A stretch of DNA of 64,000 nucleotides from DATAOG01 sp963757395 (GTDB lineage Bacteria > Pseudomonadota > Alphaproteobacteria > Geminicoccales > Geminicoccaceae): NCBI GenBank assembly GCA_963757395.1, contig CAVWRK010000012.1, positions 1 through 64,000 on the forward strand, in the 5' to 3' direction. The position numbers and the translations under genes are program-made. Under the pieces are notes generated by a model, which saw nothing but the letters and a program-made list of their open reading frames with translations, did no database searches and was not told the origin of the DNA. The stretch's first letter is position 1, and each line of letters starts with the position of its first letter. Shown in pieces: positions 25,877 through 34,379 of this stretch.

Positions 25877-27007
25877 GTGCACTGATGCAATCATAGGATT
25901 CACAAGACAGGGCGAATGTGCGATCCTGGGCCCATGGCTCAGATCAGAGTGTCCCGTGGTCTCGGCTGAGGATCGTGCTCGTTCTGGAGGCGATCGTCGC
26001 CGATCGTAACCGCGCCCAGAAGCATGTGGCGCGGGCCCGGATCATCCTGGCGTCGGCCGAGCGGCTGAGCGTCGCGGAGGTTGCCAAACGCGCCCGGATC
26101 GGTCGCCCGGCGGTGTGGCGCTGGCAGCGGCGGTTCGCCGAGGCCGGCGTCGACGGGCTGCTGCGGGATGCCACCCGCAAGCCGGGCAAGCCGCGCCTGG
26201 ACGACGCGACGGTGCAGCGGGTGGTCGCCCTGACCTGCGCCGAGGCGCCCGGCGAGGCGACCCACTGGACCGGCCGTGCCATGGCCAGGAGCGCCGGGAT
26301 CTCCTTGCGCTCGGTGCAGCGGATCTGGGGCGCCCACCGGCTGCAGCCCCACCGCATCCGGACCTTCAAGCGCTCCAACGATCCCGAATTTGCCACCAAG
26401 CTCGAGGACATCGTCGGCCTGTACGTCGAGCCGCCGGCCCACAGCCTGGTGCTCTCGATCGATGAGAAAAGCCAGATCCAGGCCCTGGACCGGACCCAGC
26501 CCGGTCTGCCGATCAAGCCGGGCAAGCGCCGGCACCATGACCCACGACTATATCCGCAACGGCATCACCACCCTGTTCGCCGCGCTCAATGTCCTCGACG
26601 GCACGGTGCTCGGCCGTCTGCATGCAGCGCCACCGGCACCAGGAGTTCCTGCGCTTCCTCAACGCCATCGAGGCCGCCGTGCCGGCCGGCAAGGTGATCC
26701 ACGTGATCCTCGACAACTACGGCAGCCACAAACACCCCAAGGTCATGGCCTGGCTGGCACGGCATCCGCGCTGGACCTTCCACTTCACGCCGACCTCGGG
26801 CTCCTGGCTGAACGCGGTCGAGACCTTCTTCTCGGCTCTTACCCGGCGCCGCCTCAAGCGGGGCACCTTCCACTCCGTGATCGACTTGCAGGCCGCGATC
26901 CACCGCTACATCGCCGAGCACAACGCCGCGACCCAAGCCCTTCACCTGGACCAAGACCTCCCCGCAAATCCTCGCTAAGCTGAATACCTCTGAACGCGTC
27001 GATGCAC
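25877..27007 (+). mobile_element. IS630-family insertion sequence, copy 2 (defective)
   Basis: 1131 bp, flanked by TA (25875-25876 and 27008-27009), with the same terminal repeats as the copy at 10.0 kb. It differs from copy 1 by about six substitutions and exactly six one-base insertions, and no deletions, which accounts for the 6-bp difference in length. Confidence 0.85.
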
Positions 27008-27009
27008 TA
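25934..27009 (+). pseudogene. IS630-family transposase, broken by six +1 insertions
   Basis: Homologous to the intact transposase at 10083-11153, with one-base insertions near the start codon region (about 25947), 25983, 26527, 26617, 26931 and 26986. All three catalytic acidic residues are still encoded but in different frames. Not translatable as one protein unless the insertions are sequencing errors. Confidence 0.85.
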
Positions 27010-27311
27010 GGTTGACCCGGGTCTGGCAACGCCGGCCACCTCACCTCGTCATATATGCGCTCAGACGCGCCGCTGTGCCAGTCGCCGCCGCCTCGGCTCA
27101 CCAAGGACCAGAAGGCCACCGTTCAAGGGCGGCTCTGTACCGCGGCGCCGATGGACACCTGCGGCGGGCGCCGACCATGCTCAACTACGGGCGCCGGCGC
27201 ACGCTTCTATCGCCCCCCGAGGCCACGGGACTCGTGGCCTCTCTCCTTTGTTCGCCCCCGGATTGCCACCGCCTGACAGGCCCGACGGCGTCTGCCGTCG
27301 CAAACCGACTA
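27010..27311. other. intergenic, no gene seen
   Basis: About 300 bp between the IS630 copy and the end of the Panacea-domain gene. Only short Pro/Arg-rich frames. Confidence 0.4.
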
Positions 27312-28154
27312 TCATACCCCTAAAAAGGCATCGTCTGTATCGTCAACCTCATCACGCTCGAAGTGCAATCCCCAAATAACTAGTTCGTCCAACTCAAACG
27401 CGTAAACCGCTAATACGTCTGGAACGTCACCAGCCAATCCCGTTTGTTTGTAAATAAAAAACGACCCCTGCACGCCTGGCAGGTTCGCGCCCGCACTAGG
27501 TTCCCTGAAAAGATGCCACCACAACCCAAGACACGCCTCCTCTATCCTTTCCGATACGGCACTGAGTTGCTTGAGTTCCTCCAAACGACGGTCCGGTGGC
27601 ACAAGATTAAGTTGCTTGATCGCCCAAGCGACGTCGCGTTCCACGATGTTTCCCGGCTGACCGGCAAACGCTGTGTAGCACGGCAAGGTTTCGCCCATTG
27701 TCGCCACGCGGAGAACGCGATCATGCGCACTTCGATGCGGTATGCTCGTTCCCTCATCAAAGCACACGCCACGAATGGTCCGCTCAAGGATACTTATCTC
27801 TTCCGATCTTAGCGAAGATATATCGGGCTCACTTATCGCAAAATACTCTGCGGCCGTCCAATCTCCATGTCGAATTCGGGTGGCGATGATCCGATCCTTT
27901 TCGAGTTCTCGCAGCACTGCTTCAAGCGCCCGCGGTGACGGTCCGTACGGTCGTTTCACGAAGGTGGCACCGGACAGCAGTCGCGCTGAGCTGATGTACT
28001 GGTTCCGCTCCGCATACCAGAGCAGGCGCCCTAGCCTGAGCGGCCCCAGCAGCCGGGGATCCTCACAAACCCAGCAAACATAGTGGACGAGCGCGCGAAA
28101 CTTCGTGCGATCAAACCGAAGCCTTTCGCTACGTGGATTGTATCGCAAACTCAT
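27312..28154 (-). CDS. Panacea-domain (SocA-like antitoxin) protein 1
   Basis: 280 residues. Residues about 18-105 match the Panacea domain: FRALVHYVCWVCEDPRLLG, LGRLLWYAERNQYISSARLL, SGATFVKRPYGPSPRALEAV. Panacea is known as a modular antitoxin domain (SocA, PanA) paired with diverse toxins. The C-terminal 150 residues are conserved with the paralogue at 28.8 kb (LWWHLFREPSAG, SFFIYKQTGLAGDVPDVLAV, LDELVIWGLHFE). AT-richer than the host. No adjacent recognised toxin gene; a small membrane peptide frame lies in the gap to the paralogue. Confidence 0.8.
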   Translation of the reverse strand: MSLRYNPRSERLRFDRTKFRALVHYVCWVCEDPRLLGPLRLGRLLWYAERNQYISSARLLSGATFVKRPYGPSPRALEAVLRELEKDRIIATRIRHGDWTAAEYFAISEPDISSLRSEEISILERTIRGVCFDEGTSIPHRSAHDRVLRVATMGETLPCYTAFAGQPGNIVERDVAWAIKQLNLVPPDRRLEELKQLSAVSERIEEACLGLWWHLFREPSAGANLPGVQGSFFIYKQTGLAGDVPDVLAVYAFELDELVIWGLHFERDEVDDTDDAFLGV

Positions 28155-28578
28155 GACCCCACTCGCTTCGCCCTTGTGTTAGGCCCGTCCACGGTCTGGA
28201 CGAACCTCCGCTGCCAACGTGCCCAGCCCCGCAAACGTCTCGACATGACCCACGAAACCTCCGGTCTCGCCAGCTGCTCCACGAGCACGGCTACAGCCCT
28301 CTGCCCGCTACGAGCCCTTCATCCGCGCGACATCCGAGGCGCCCCGCCAAGAACCACGGCATGCTGGGGCGCTCCGCCACAACTAGCTAGACCTTCGCTC
28401 TCGCGCTGTAAATTGCCGGTTCTGGCGAACGCTCATACACCTCTACGTCTACCCCTAAAGTACTTATGAAGTTGACCTCGTACCCCCTTCGTCAGGCCAC
28501 GGAATGCCGAATTGAATCGCCAGCAAAACGAAGCTTCAATTGCGAAGAGGCCGCCAAACGGCTCTCATGGGGTACAGC

Positions 28579-28789
28579 GATGTCAGGCTTCTTGTTGACC
28601 TATCTCGTGATCAGTCTGCTATTTGCCGGGCTGGTAAGCATCTTTCTCCGCGGCGCTGGACGAGATTTTCACGCGCCTGTCGCGGAGTCAACGAGCGCTG
28701 CAGCGCCACGCGCCGCTGCGGCTACCCGCCGTCCCGATCACGGCCCGAATGCTATCCCCCGAGCTCGGGTTCGAACCGCAAACCTCTGA
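28579..28789 (+). CDS. small predicted membrane peptide between two Panacea genes
   Basis: 70 residues beginning MSGFLLTYLVISLLFAGLVS then IFLRGAGRDFH: one strong N-terminal hydrophobic helix followed by a positively charged residue pattern and a Pro/Ala/Arg-rich tail. GGGG lies about eight bases before the ATG. It runs opposite to both Panacea genes and overlaps the last 38 bp of the downstream one. Single-helix membrane peptides are one known class of toxins neutralised by Panacea antitoxins, but this pairing is speculative and the orientation is atypical. Confidence 0.35.
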
Positions 28790-29645
28790 CAACCAGTTCA
28801 TCCATAACCAATGTATACACGGCGGCGACTTCTGGCACCCGGCTGGCAAGTCCACGCTGTTTATACAGAAACCACGATGCCTTAGGCAAGTGTAGCGCAC
28901 TGCCGATCTCGGGTTCTCGCAACAGATGCCAAATGAGGGCAGCGCAAGCCACCCGTGCACTCGGCTCAGTAGCCTCCAGCATATCGGAGTTTGACCACAC
29001 GGCCGGTATTTGCTGGTCTCTGAGTCTTCCGATAGCCCAAGTGATATCATCCTCGGTTAGAAGGCCAGCTCGACCGGCAAAGACCGTGAAATATGGTATC
29101 TCCTCTCCAAGTCGAGTAATCTGGAGGATGTGGTCGTGAATTCCTGTATCGATAACCGCGGAGGTAATGTTAAAACAAACGCTGCGCACTATCGTCTCAA
29201 TCATCGCGATCTGATCAGAATCTAATAACGAGAGATTAGGTTTGCTGATCGCGAAGTATCGATCGGTGTCAGTGAATCCAATGCTACGTCGTGCCAGAGC
29301 GCCCGCTTTTTCAAGTTCTGTGATGGCGGCGTCTGTCGGAGTTGCTATGGGACCGCTGGAGAATTTGCGGTAGGTGGCGCCCGTCAGAGGTGTGCGCCGC
29401 AACAGATAGTTGTGGCGCTCAGAGTACCAACAGATTCGGTTAAGTTTCGTGAAATCCAATACTCTCGGGTCTTCGCAGATCCAGCAACAATAGTGAATGA
29501 TAGTTTTAAATATCTGCGGATTGAATTGTAGCGGGAAAGCGCTAGAGGCAGGAGTGAACCGCATGATTAAGTCGTCAGACCCGGGAGAGCCGGAACCAGC
29601 GCCTTTGTCTTGGATCTCTCGAAAGGCCCCTCCATCGTCGATCAT
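28752..29645 (-). CDS. Panacea-domain (SocA-like antitoxin) protein 2
   Basis: 297 residues from the ATG at 29643-29645, which has GGGAG six bases upstream; an internal ATG at 29564 lacks one. The Panacea region reads FKTIIHYCCWICEDPRVLD, LNRICWYSERHNYLLRRTPL, TGATYRKFSSGPIATPTDAA. The C-terminal extension is shared with paralogue 1 (ALIWHLLREPEIG, SWFLYKQRGLASRVPEVAAV, MDELVVRGLRFE). The pair probably arose by duplication but is now well diverged. It likely has an antitoxin or regulatory role with an unknown partner. Confidence 0.8.
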   Translation of the reverse strand: MIDDGGAFREIQDKGAGSGSPGSDDLIMRFTPASSAFPLQFNPQIFKTIIHYCCWICEDPRVLDFTKLNRICWYSERHNYLLRRTPLTGATYRKFSSGPIATPTDAAITELEKAGALARRSIGFTDTDRYFAISKPNLSLLDSDQIAMIETIVRSVCFNITSAVIDTGIHDHILQITRLGEEIPYFTVFAGRAGLLTEDDITWAIGRLRDQQIPAVWSNSDMLEATEPSARVACAALIWHLLREPEIGSALHLPKASWFLYKQRGLASRVPEVAAVYTLVMDELVVRGLRFEPELGG

Positions 29646-29721
29646 GCGGGTCTCCCGGTCGCGAGCATGACAGGATGATAGACATTTCGGGCCGGCTGTC
29701 AAATGGGCGGCTGTGGGGGGT

Positions 29722-29803
29722 CGGTAGCACGTGGTACGTCCGGGTTTGGTAGCCCACGATCTGTCCGGTTCGCAAGAATTGGGGAGGTCGCGTGCTGGCG
29801 GAG
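29722..29803 (+). repeat. ISNCY left-end sequence
   Basis: GTAGCACGTGGTACGTCCGG and the following 60 bp, leading into the transposase start. A very similar copy lies inverted at 39141-39223 and a degenerate one at 8752-8858. Confidence 0.65.
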
Positions 29804-30465
29804 GTTCGGGTGGCTCGGATCGTCGAGGCGATCGGTCGGTGGCGGGGCGGTGGGTTGAGTTGTGGCGAGGGGGCGGAGGTGCTGGGAAGTGAGCGAGCGC
29901 CACTTTCGGCGGCTGCGCGATCGCCACGAGGCAGAGGGGGCCGAGGGGCTGATCGACCGGCGGCGCGGCCGGATCTCGGACCGGCGGGCGTCGGTCGACC
30001 GCATCGAGTGGCTGCTGGAGCAGCACCGGACGCGCTACTTTGACGTCACGGGCAAGCACTTCGACGAGCGGCTGCGGGCGGAGCACAGGTTCGAGCTCGG
30101 CTCCAGCTGGACCAAGCGCATCTTGCAGGACGCCGGCCTGGTCAGGCGGGCGCGGAAGCGCTCGGCGCACCGCAAGCGACGGCCGCGCCGACCGCTGCCG
30201 GGCATGATGCCGTTCCAGGACGGCTCGACTCACATCTGGCTTGGCTGGCGGCCGGCGCTCGACCTGATCGTCACCCTCGATCATGCGCCCAGCGAGCTCT
30301 CTATTGCGCCGTTTTGGTCGGGGAGGAAGGGACGTTCTCGAGCTTGCGCGGCCTGGCCGAGGTGATCGGCCGGCACGGCCTGTTCTGCTCGCTCGATGCC
30401 GCCGACAGCCCGGTGATCAAGGACCGCGGCGACGAGAACCAGCTCTTCGGGGGAACGTTTTGAGC
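29792..30465 (+). pseudogene. ISNCY-family transposase, 5' two-thirds, frameshifted
   Basis: Begins at a GTG (VLAEVRVARIVEAIGRWRGG). After a shift near 29895 it reads SERHFRRLRDRHEAEGAEG, LIDRRRGRISDRRASVDR, HFDERLRAEHRFELGSSW, TKRILQDAGLVRRARKRS and QDGSTHIWLGWRPALDLIVT. After another shift near 30310 it gives SSLRGLAEVIGRHGLFCSL and ends at 30465. The catalytic C-terminal region is missing; a fragment of such a C-terminus lies at 15.3-15.6 kb. Confidence 0.75.
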
Positions 30466-30593
30466 CGTCGGGCAGGGAACCAGCAGGCTTGCGCGGCCGG
30501 CGTTGCCGTCGCGCCGGGTCAGAGAGAAGATGGCGGTGCAGTCGCCGGCGGATCTCGTTCATGTCGCCGAATCCCCGCGCGCGTCATGATCGG

Positions 30594-30610
30594 TAGGACC
30601 AAGGTCCAAT
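30594..30610. promoter_or_regulatory. inverted repeat GGACC-AA-GGTCC upstream of a response regulator
   Basis: TAGGACCAAGGTCCAAT, 38 bp before the ATG of the single-domain response regulator. The same motif (TTGGACCAAGGTCCAAT) recurs 80 bp after its stop. Confidence 0.6.
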
Positions 30611-30647
30611 AGCAACACTTCTGGCGGTCTGGTATTGACGCGATCTC

Positions 30648-31028
30648 ATGGTGAAACCCCGCCACAAGATTGCCGTCGTCGATGACGACGGGTCGGTTCG
30701 TAGGGCGCTCCAGCGCCTGTTGCGGGCATCCGACCTCGACGCCGATACCTTCGCATCGGCACAGGATTTTCTCAACTCCCTGCAGCAGGCGACCCTGCCG
30801 GACTGTCTGGTGATCGACCTGCAGATGCCCGGAACCAACGGGCTCGACCTGCAGCGGCTGGTCGTTCGGGCCGGCCTGCGGCTGCCGGTCGTCGTCATCA
30901 CCGGCCACGACCAGCCCGGGATGAAGGCGCGCTGCCTGGCCGCCGGCGCCCGGGCGTATCTCCGCAAGCCGCTCGAGGCCAAGGCGCTGCTGAGGGCGAT
31001 CGAAACTGCGATCGACGCCTCGTCCTGA
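30648..31028 (+). CDS. single-domain FixJ-type response regulator
   Basis: 126 residues, a complete receiver domain and nothing else: acidic pair in IAVVDDDGSVRRAL, phospho-acceptor Asp in LPDCLVIDLQMPGTNGLDLQ, Thr in PVVVITGHDQPGMKA, and Lys in ARAYLRKPLEAKALL. Such FixJ-like solo receivers are common in alphaproteobacteria, where they work with orphan histidine kinases. Flanked on both sides by the same inverted repeat, which suggests dedicated local control. The kinase partner is not in the window unless it is the hybrid kinase at the right edge. Confidence 0.88.
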   Translation: MVKPRHKIAVVDDDGSVRRALQRLLRASDLDADTFASAQDFLNSLQQATLPDCLVIDLQMPGTNGLDLQRLVVRAGLRLPVVVITGHDQPGMKARCLAAGARAYLRKPLEAKALLRAIETAIDASS

Positions 31029-31107
31029 TCAGGCAATACCGGACAAACTCCACGGACTCCGCGCTCGGTGTTGCCCACTGGTATCGCAGCGCTGGTCGGC
31101 AACGACG

Positions 31108-31124
31108 TTGGACCAAGGTCCAAT
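31108..31124. promoter_or_regulatory. inverted repeat GGACC-AA-GGTCC, second copy
   Basis: TTGGACCAAGGTCCAAT, a TTGGACC/GGTCCAA inverted repeat with a two-base spacer, lies between the response regulator and the Cys-rich protein gene. It is 230 bp upstream of the latter's ATG. Confidence 0.6.
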
Positions 31125-31338
31125 TGCGGCCGGTCCTGACGGCAACCGATAAGTAGCGGGACGGTGCTGTGGCCGGGATCGTCCTGCGCGCGGCGCAGCC
31201 TGGACAGGACGATTGACAACGCCGCCGCGCCCTACCTGGGGTTCAAGTCTTGGGGAGGACATCATGACACTGATACGCTCGCTCGGACCCGCGCGTCGTC
31301 GCCGGCTTCCTTCAGCCGATGACTGAAGGAGAGGTTAA

Positions 31339-31782
31339 ATGAGGAACCAGATCGCCCAGGCCCTGCTGGCGTTCGGCGTCATCTGTCTGAGCGTGCCAGT
31401 CGGTGCTCAGACCCCTGGGCAGGACACTCAGACTGTGATGCAGAGCGAGCTCGGCCAGCAGGTCCTTAACGGGTGCCGCGCCGAGCTCGTGAAATACTGC
31501 GCCGAGGTGACGCCCGGCCGTGGGCATCTGCTCGCGTGCCTCTTCGCTTATGAGGACAAGCTCTCGGGCGAGTGCGAATACGCACTCTACGATGCCGCCG
31601 CGCGCCTGGAGCACGCGATCAACGCCATCGCCTACGTCGCCGATCAGTGCCGAGCCGACATCGAGACCCACTGCGCGAGCGTGCAGGCGGGGCAGGGGCG
31701 GGTCGCAGAGTGTCTGAAGGCCAACCGCAGCCAGCTCCGACCGAGCTGCAGCCAGGCGCTGACCGACGTGGGGATGCCCTGA
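31339..31782 (+). CDS. secreted Cys-rich repeat (GLG1-like) protein
   Basis: 147 residues, signal peptide MRNQIAQALLAFGVICLSV ending at VGAQ. Two units follow the pattern of bacterial cysteine-rich GLG1-type repeats: CRAELVKYCAEVTPGRGHLL with a following ACL, and CRADIETHCASVQAGQGRVA with ECLKANRSQLRPSCSQAL. The Cys spacing suggests disulfide-bonded helical repeats in the periplasm. Function unknown. It heads a run of exported proteins (HAD phosphatase, beta-barrel, DUF3300, DUF2950). Confidence 0.85.
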   Translation: MRNQIAQALLAFGVICLSVPVGAQTPGQDTQTVMQSELGQQVLNGCRAELVKYCAEVTPGRGHLLACLFAYEDKLSGECEYALYDAAARLEHAINAIAYVADQCRADIETHCASVQAGQGRVAECLKANRSQLRPSCSQALTDVGMP

Positions 31783-31811
31783 CCCGTGGGGCAAGCGAGG
31801 CGGGGAGGCCG

Positions 31812-32316
31812 ATGAGGGCACAAGAGACGGCGGCCGCTTCGGGCGACTGCCTTCCCAGCTACGAAGAGCCCGCCGCGGCGGGGATGGTCTGGATCGCCGG
31901 CGGCAGCTTTCGTATGGGGGCCGACCTGCACTATCCGGAGGCGGCGCCGGCGCACCGGGTCCGGGTCGACGGCTTTTGGATCGACCGGACGCCGGTCACC
32001 AACCGCGAGTTCCGGCGCTTCGTCAAGGCAACCGGCTACGTCACGGTCGCCGAGATCCGGCCCGACCCGAAGGACTATCCGGGCGCGCTGCCGCACATGC
32101 TGCGGGCGGGCTCGCTGGTCTTCAGCCCGCCCAAAGGCCCGGTCGACCCCCGGCGACTGGTCGCAATGGTGGCAGTTCAGGTTCGGCGCCGACTGGCGCC
32201 GGCCCTATGGCCCGCGCAGCTCGATCAGGGGCCTCGCCGAGCACCCGGTCGTCCATATCGCCTGCCCGGACGCCCTGGCCTACGCGACCTGGGCGGGCAA
32301 AGCGCTGCCGCCTTGA
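31812..32316 (+). pseudogene. formylglycine-generating-enzyme-like (SUMF1) protein, truncated and frameshifted
   Basis: The N-terminal part (MVWIAGGSFRMGADLHYPEA, RVDGFWIDRTPVTNREFRRF) is typical of FGE-sulfatase domains that activate sulfatases by making formylglycine. A +1 C near 32150 changes frame; the restored protein continues WSQWWQFRFGADWRRPYGP, AEHPVVHIACPDALAYATW, AGKALPP and stops at 32316. Two-thirds of the usual catalytic domain, including the Cys residues, is missing. No sulfatase gene remains nearby, so this is a decayed cassette. Confidence 0.8.
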
Positions 32317-32380
32317 GCCGAAGCCCATGACGGGGAGGGTGGACGCCCTCCCCTTTCTTTCCGCAGGAGGGAAACGAGCC

Positions 32381-33415
32381 ATGGCGGCGGCGGGATCGAT
32401 GGCGCGAGCGAACCGGGTGCTTGCCGTTCCGGCCCTGCGGCTCGCGCTGCTCTTCGTGCTCGCCGGGCTGCCGACGCTCGCGAGGGCGGCCGATCCGCTG
32501 CCATCCTGGAACGACGGTGCGGCCAAGAGCGCGATCGTCACGTTCGTCGAGGCGGTCACGAAGGACGGCAGCCCGGACTTCGTGCCGCCGGCCGAGCGGA
32601 TCGCGACCTTCGACAACGACGGCACACTGTGGGCCGAGCAGCCGATTTACTTCCAGCTCGCGTTCGCGCTCGACCGGACCAAGGCGCTGGCGCCTAAGCA
32701 TCCGGAGTGGAAGCACGCGCAGCCGTATAAGGCCGTGCTCGAGGGCGACCAGAAGGCGCTGGCAGCCTCCGGTGAGCAGGGGCTGCTCGAGATCGTCGCG
32801 GCGACCCATGCCGGCATGACGACCGAGGACTTCTCGAACATTGTCGGCGACTGGATCGCCAAGGCGCGCCATCCGCGTTTCCACCGACCCTATACCGAGC
32901 TGGTCTACCAGCCCATGCTGGAGCTGCTGGCCTATTTGCGCGCGAGCGGCTTCAAGACCTTCATCGTGTCGGGCGGCGGCGTCGAGTTCATGCGCGTCTT
33001 CGCCGAGCGGGTCTACGGCATCCCGCCCGAGCAGGTGGTGGGCTCCTCGGGCGTGGTCAAGTTCGAGATCGGCCCGGACCGCAAGCCGGTGCTGAGGAAG
33101 GAGGCCAAGGTCGAGTTCGTCGACGACGGCCCGGGCAAGCCGGTCGGCATCAACCGCTTCATTGGCCGGCGGCCGGTCCTCGCGTTCGGCAACTCCGACG
33201 GCGACCTGCAGATGCTGCAGTGGACGACCGCGGCCAAGGGCCGCCGCCTCGGCCTGATCGTCCACCACGACGACGCGCAGCGGGAATACGCCTACGACAG
33301 CAAGAGCGCGATCGGCCGGCTCGACAAGGCGCTGGCCGCCGCCGGACCGGCCGGCTGGGTGGTCGTCTCGATGCAAGACGACTGGAAGACGATCTTCCCG
33401 GAGAGGCCGAAATGA
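32381..33415 (+). CDS. exported HAD-family phosphatase
   Basis: 344 residues from the ATG after AGGAGG. Signal peptide (VLAVPALRLALLFVLAGLP, ending ARAAD). HAD motifs are complete: motif I ATFDNDGTLWAEQP, motif II FKTFIVSGGGVEFM, and motif IV RPVLAFGNSDGDLQML. It resembles periplasmic phosphoserine-phosphatase-like HAD proteins that accompany sulfatase/DUF3300/DUF2950 clusters. Its stop overlaps the next ATG (ATGA), so it is co-translated with the beta-barrel gene. Confidence 0.88.
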   Translation: MAAAGSMARANRVLAVPALRLALLFVLAGLPTLARAADPLPSWNDGAAKSAIVTFVEAVTKDGSPDFVPPAERIATFDNDGTLWAEQPIYFQLAFALDRTKALAPKHPEWKHAQPYKAVLEGDQKALAASGEQGLLEIVAATHAGMTTEDFSNIVGDWIAKARHPRFHRPYTELVYQPMLELLAYLRASGFKTFIVSGGGVEFMRVFAERVYGIPPEQVVGSSGVVKFEIGPDRKPVLRKEAKVEFVDDGPGKPVGINRFIGRRPVLAFGNSDGDLQMLQWTTAAKGRRLGLIVHHDDAQREYAYDSKSAIGRLDKALAAAGPAGWVVVSMQDDWKTIFPERPK

Positions 33416-34206
33416 GACGGGCGGGTGTCGGGGCGGCCACAGGCGCGATGGTCGGGCTGCTCGGCATGGCCGGGGCCGCCGCCGCCCAGCCAGCTGATGC
33501 CCCCGCGCCGGCGGGCCAGACGTGGAACGTGACCATCGCGCCGTACCTTTGGGCGACGTCCCTGGACGGCAACGCCACGGTGGCCGGCATCAAGTCGGAT
33601 GTCGACGTCCCGTTCAGCGACATCCTGAAGGACCTGTCGTTCGGCGCGATGATGCTGGTCGATGTCGAAAAGGGTAACTTCGGCGTCGGCGTCAACGGCG
33701 TGTTCGCACGGGTGTCGCCCGACAACGAGGTGAACGGCATCAAGATCGACGCCACCAGCGACACCGTGCAACTCGGGGTCGCGCCCTACTATCGCGTGGT
33801 CGACTGGGCTTATCGCGAATCGCCCTCGGGCCGGCCGCTGCGATTGACGGTCGAGCCGGAAGCGGGCTTCCGCTTCACCTACCTGCGCGCCGAGCTCGAC
33901 GTCCACGGCGGCCCGACCGTCGACCAGAGCGAGAGCTGGGTCGACCCGCTGATCGGCTCGCGCTTCGGCCTGGATCTCTCGGACCACTGGACGATCGCCG
34001 CCGAGGCCGACGTCGGCGGGTTCGGCGTCGGCTCCGACTTCGCCTGGAATGCCCAGGCCGTTCTGGGCTACCGGACGACCCTGTTCGGCCGGCCGACGAC
34101 CTTCGCGGTCGGCTATCGCGCCTTATATCAGGACTACGACCACAACGACTTCAAATGGGATGTGACCATGTCCGGCCCGATCATCGGCGCCGCGCTGCAT
34201 TTCTGA
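33412..34206 (+). CDS. outer-membrane beta-barrel protein
   Basis: 264 residues with a signal peptide (MRRAGVGAATGAMVGLLGMA ending AAAAQ). The mature protein alternates polar and aromatic strands (WNVTIAPYLWATSLDGN, GVAPYYRVVDWAYRE, VGYRALYQDYDH) and ends in Phe (IIGAALHF), as outer-membrane barrels do. Start codon overlaps the HAD phosphatase stop. Family-level resemblance is to uncharacterised OmpA/Omp25-like barrel proteins. The role is probably envelope-related, possibly as partner of the phosphatase. Confidence 0.8.
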   Translation: MRRAGVGAATGAMVGLLGMAGAAAAQPADAPAPAGQTWNVTIAPYLWATSLDGNATVAGIKSDVDVPFSDILKDLSFGAMMLVDVEKGNFGVGVNGVFARVSPDNEVNGIKIDATSDTVQLGVAPYYRVVDWAYRESPSGRPLRLTVEPEAGFRFTYLRAELDVHGGPTVDQSESWVDPLIGSRFGLDLSDHWTIAAEADVGGFGVGSDFAWNAQAVLGYRTTLFGRPTTFAVGYRALYQDYDHNDFKWDVTMSGPIIGAALHF

Positions 34207-34379
34207 GCGAGCTTCCACGTGCCGGCCCACTCGCGCCCCGCGCGACCACGGAAGGAAACGTCCGTGCGGGCGCGGCGGCGAACCGACCAGAGAGGATCGA
34301 GCCATGATGTCACGCGCCGTTCGGGTCACCGGACAAGCCTAGGGTTGGGGCACCTACCTTTTCGACTGGGAATGTGGCG

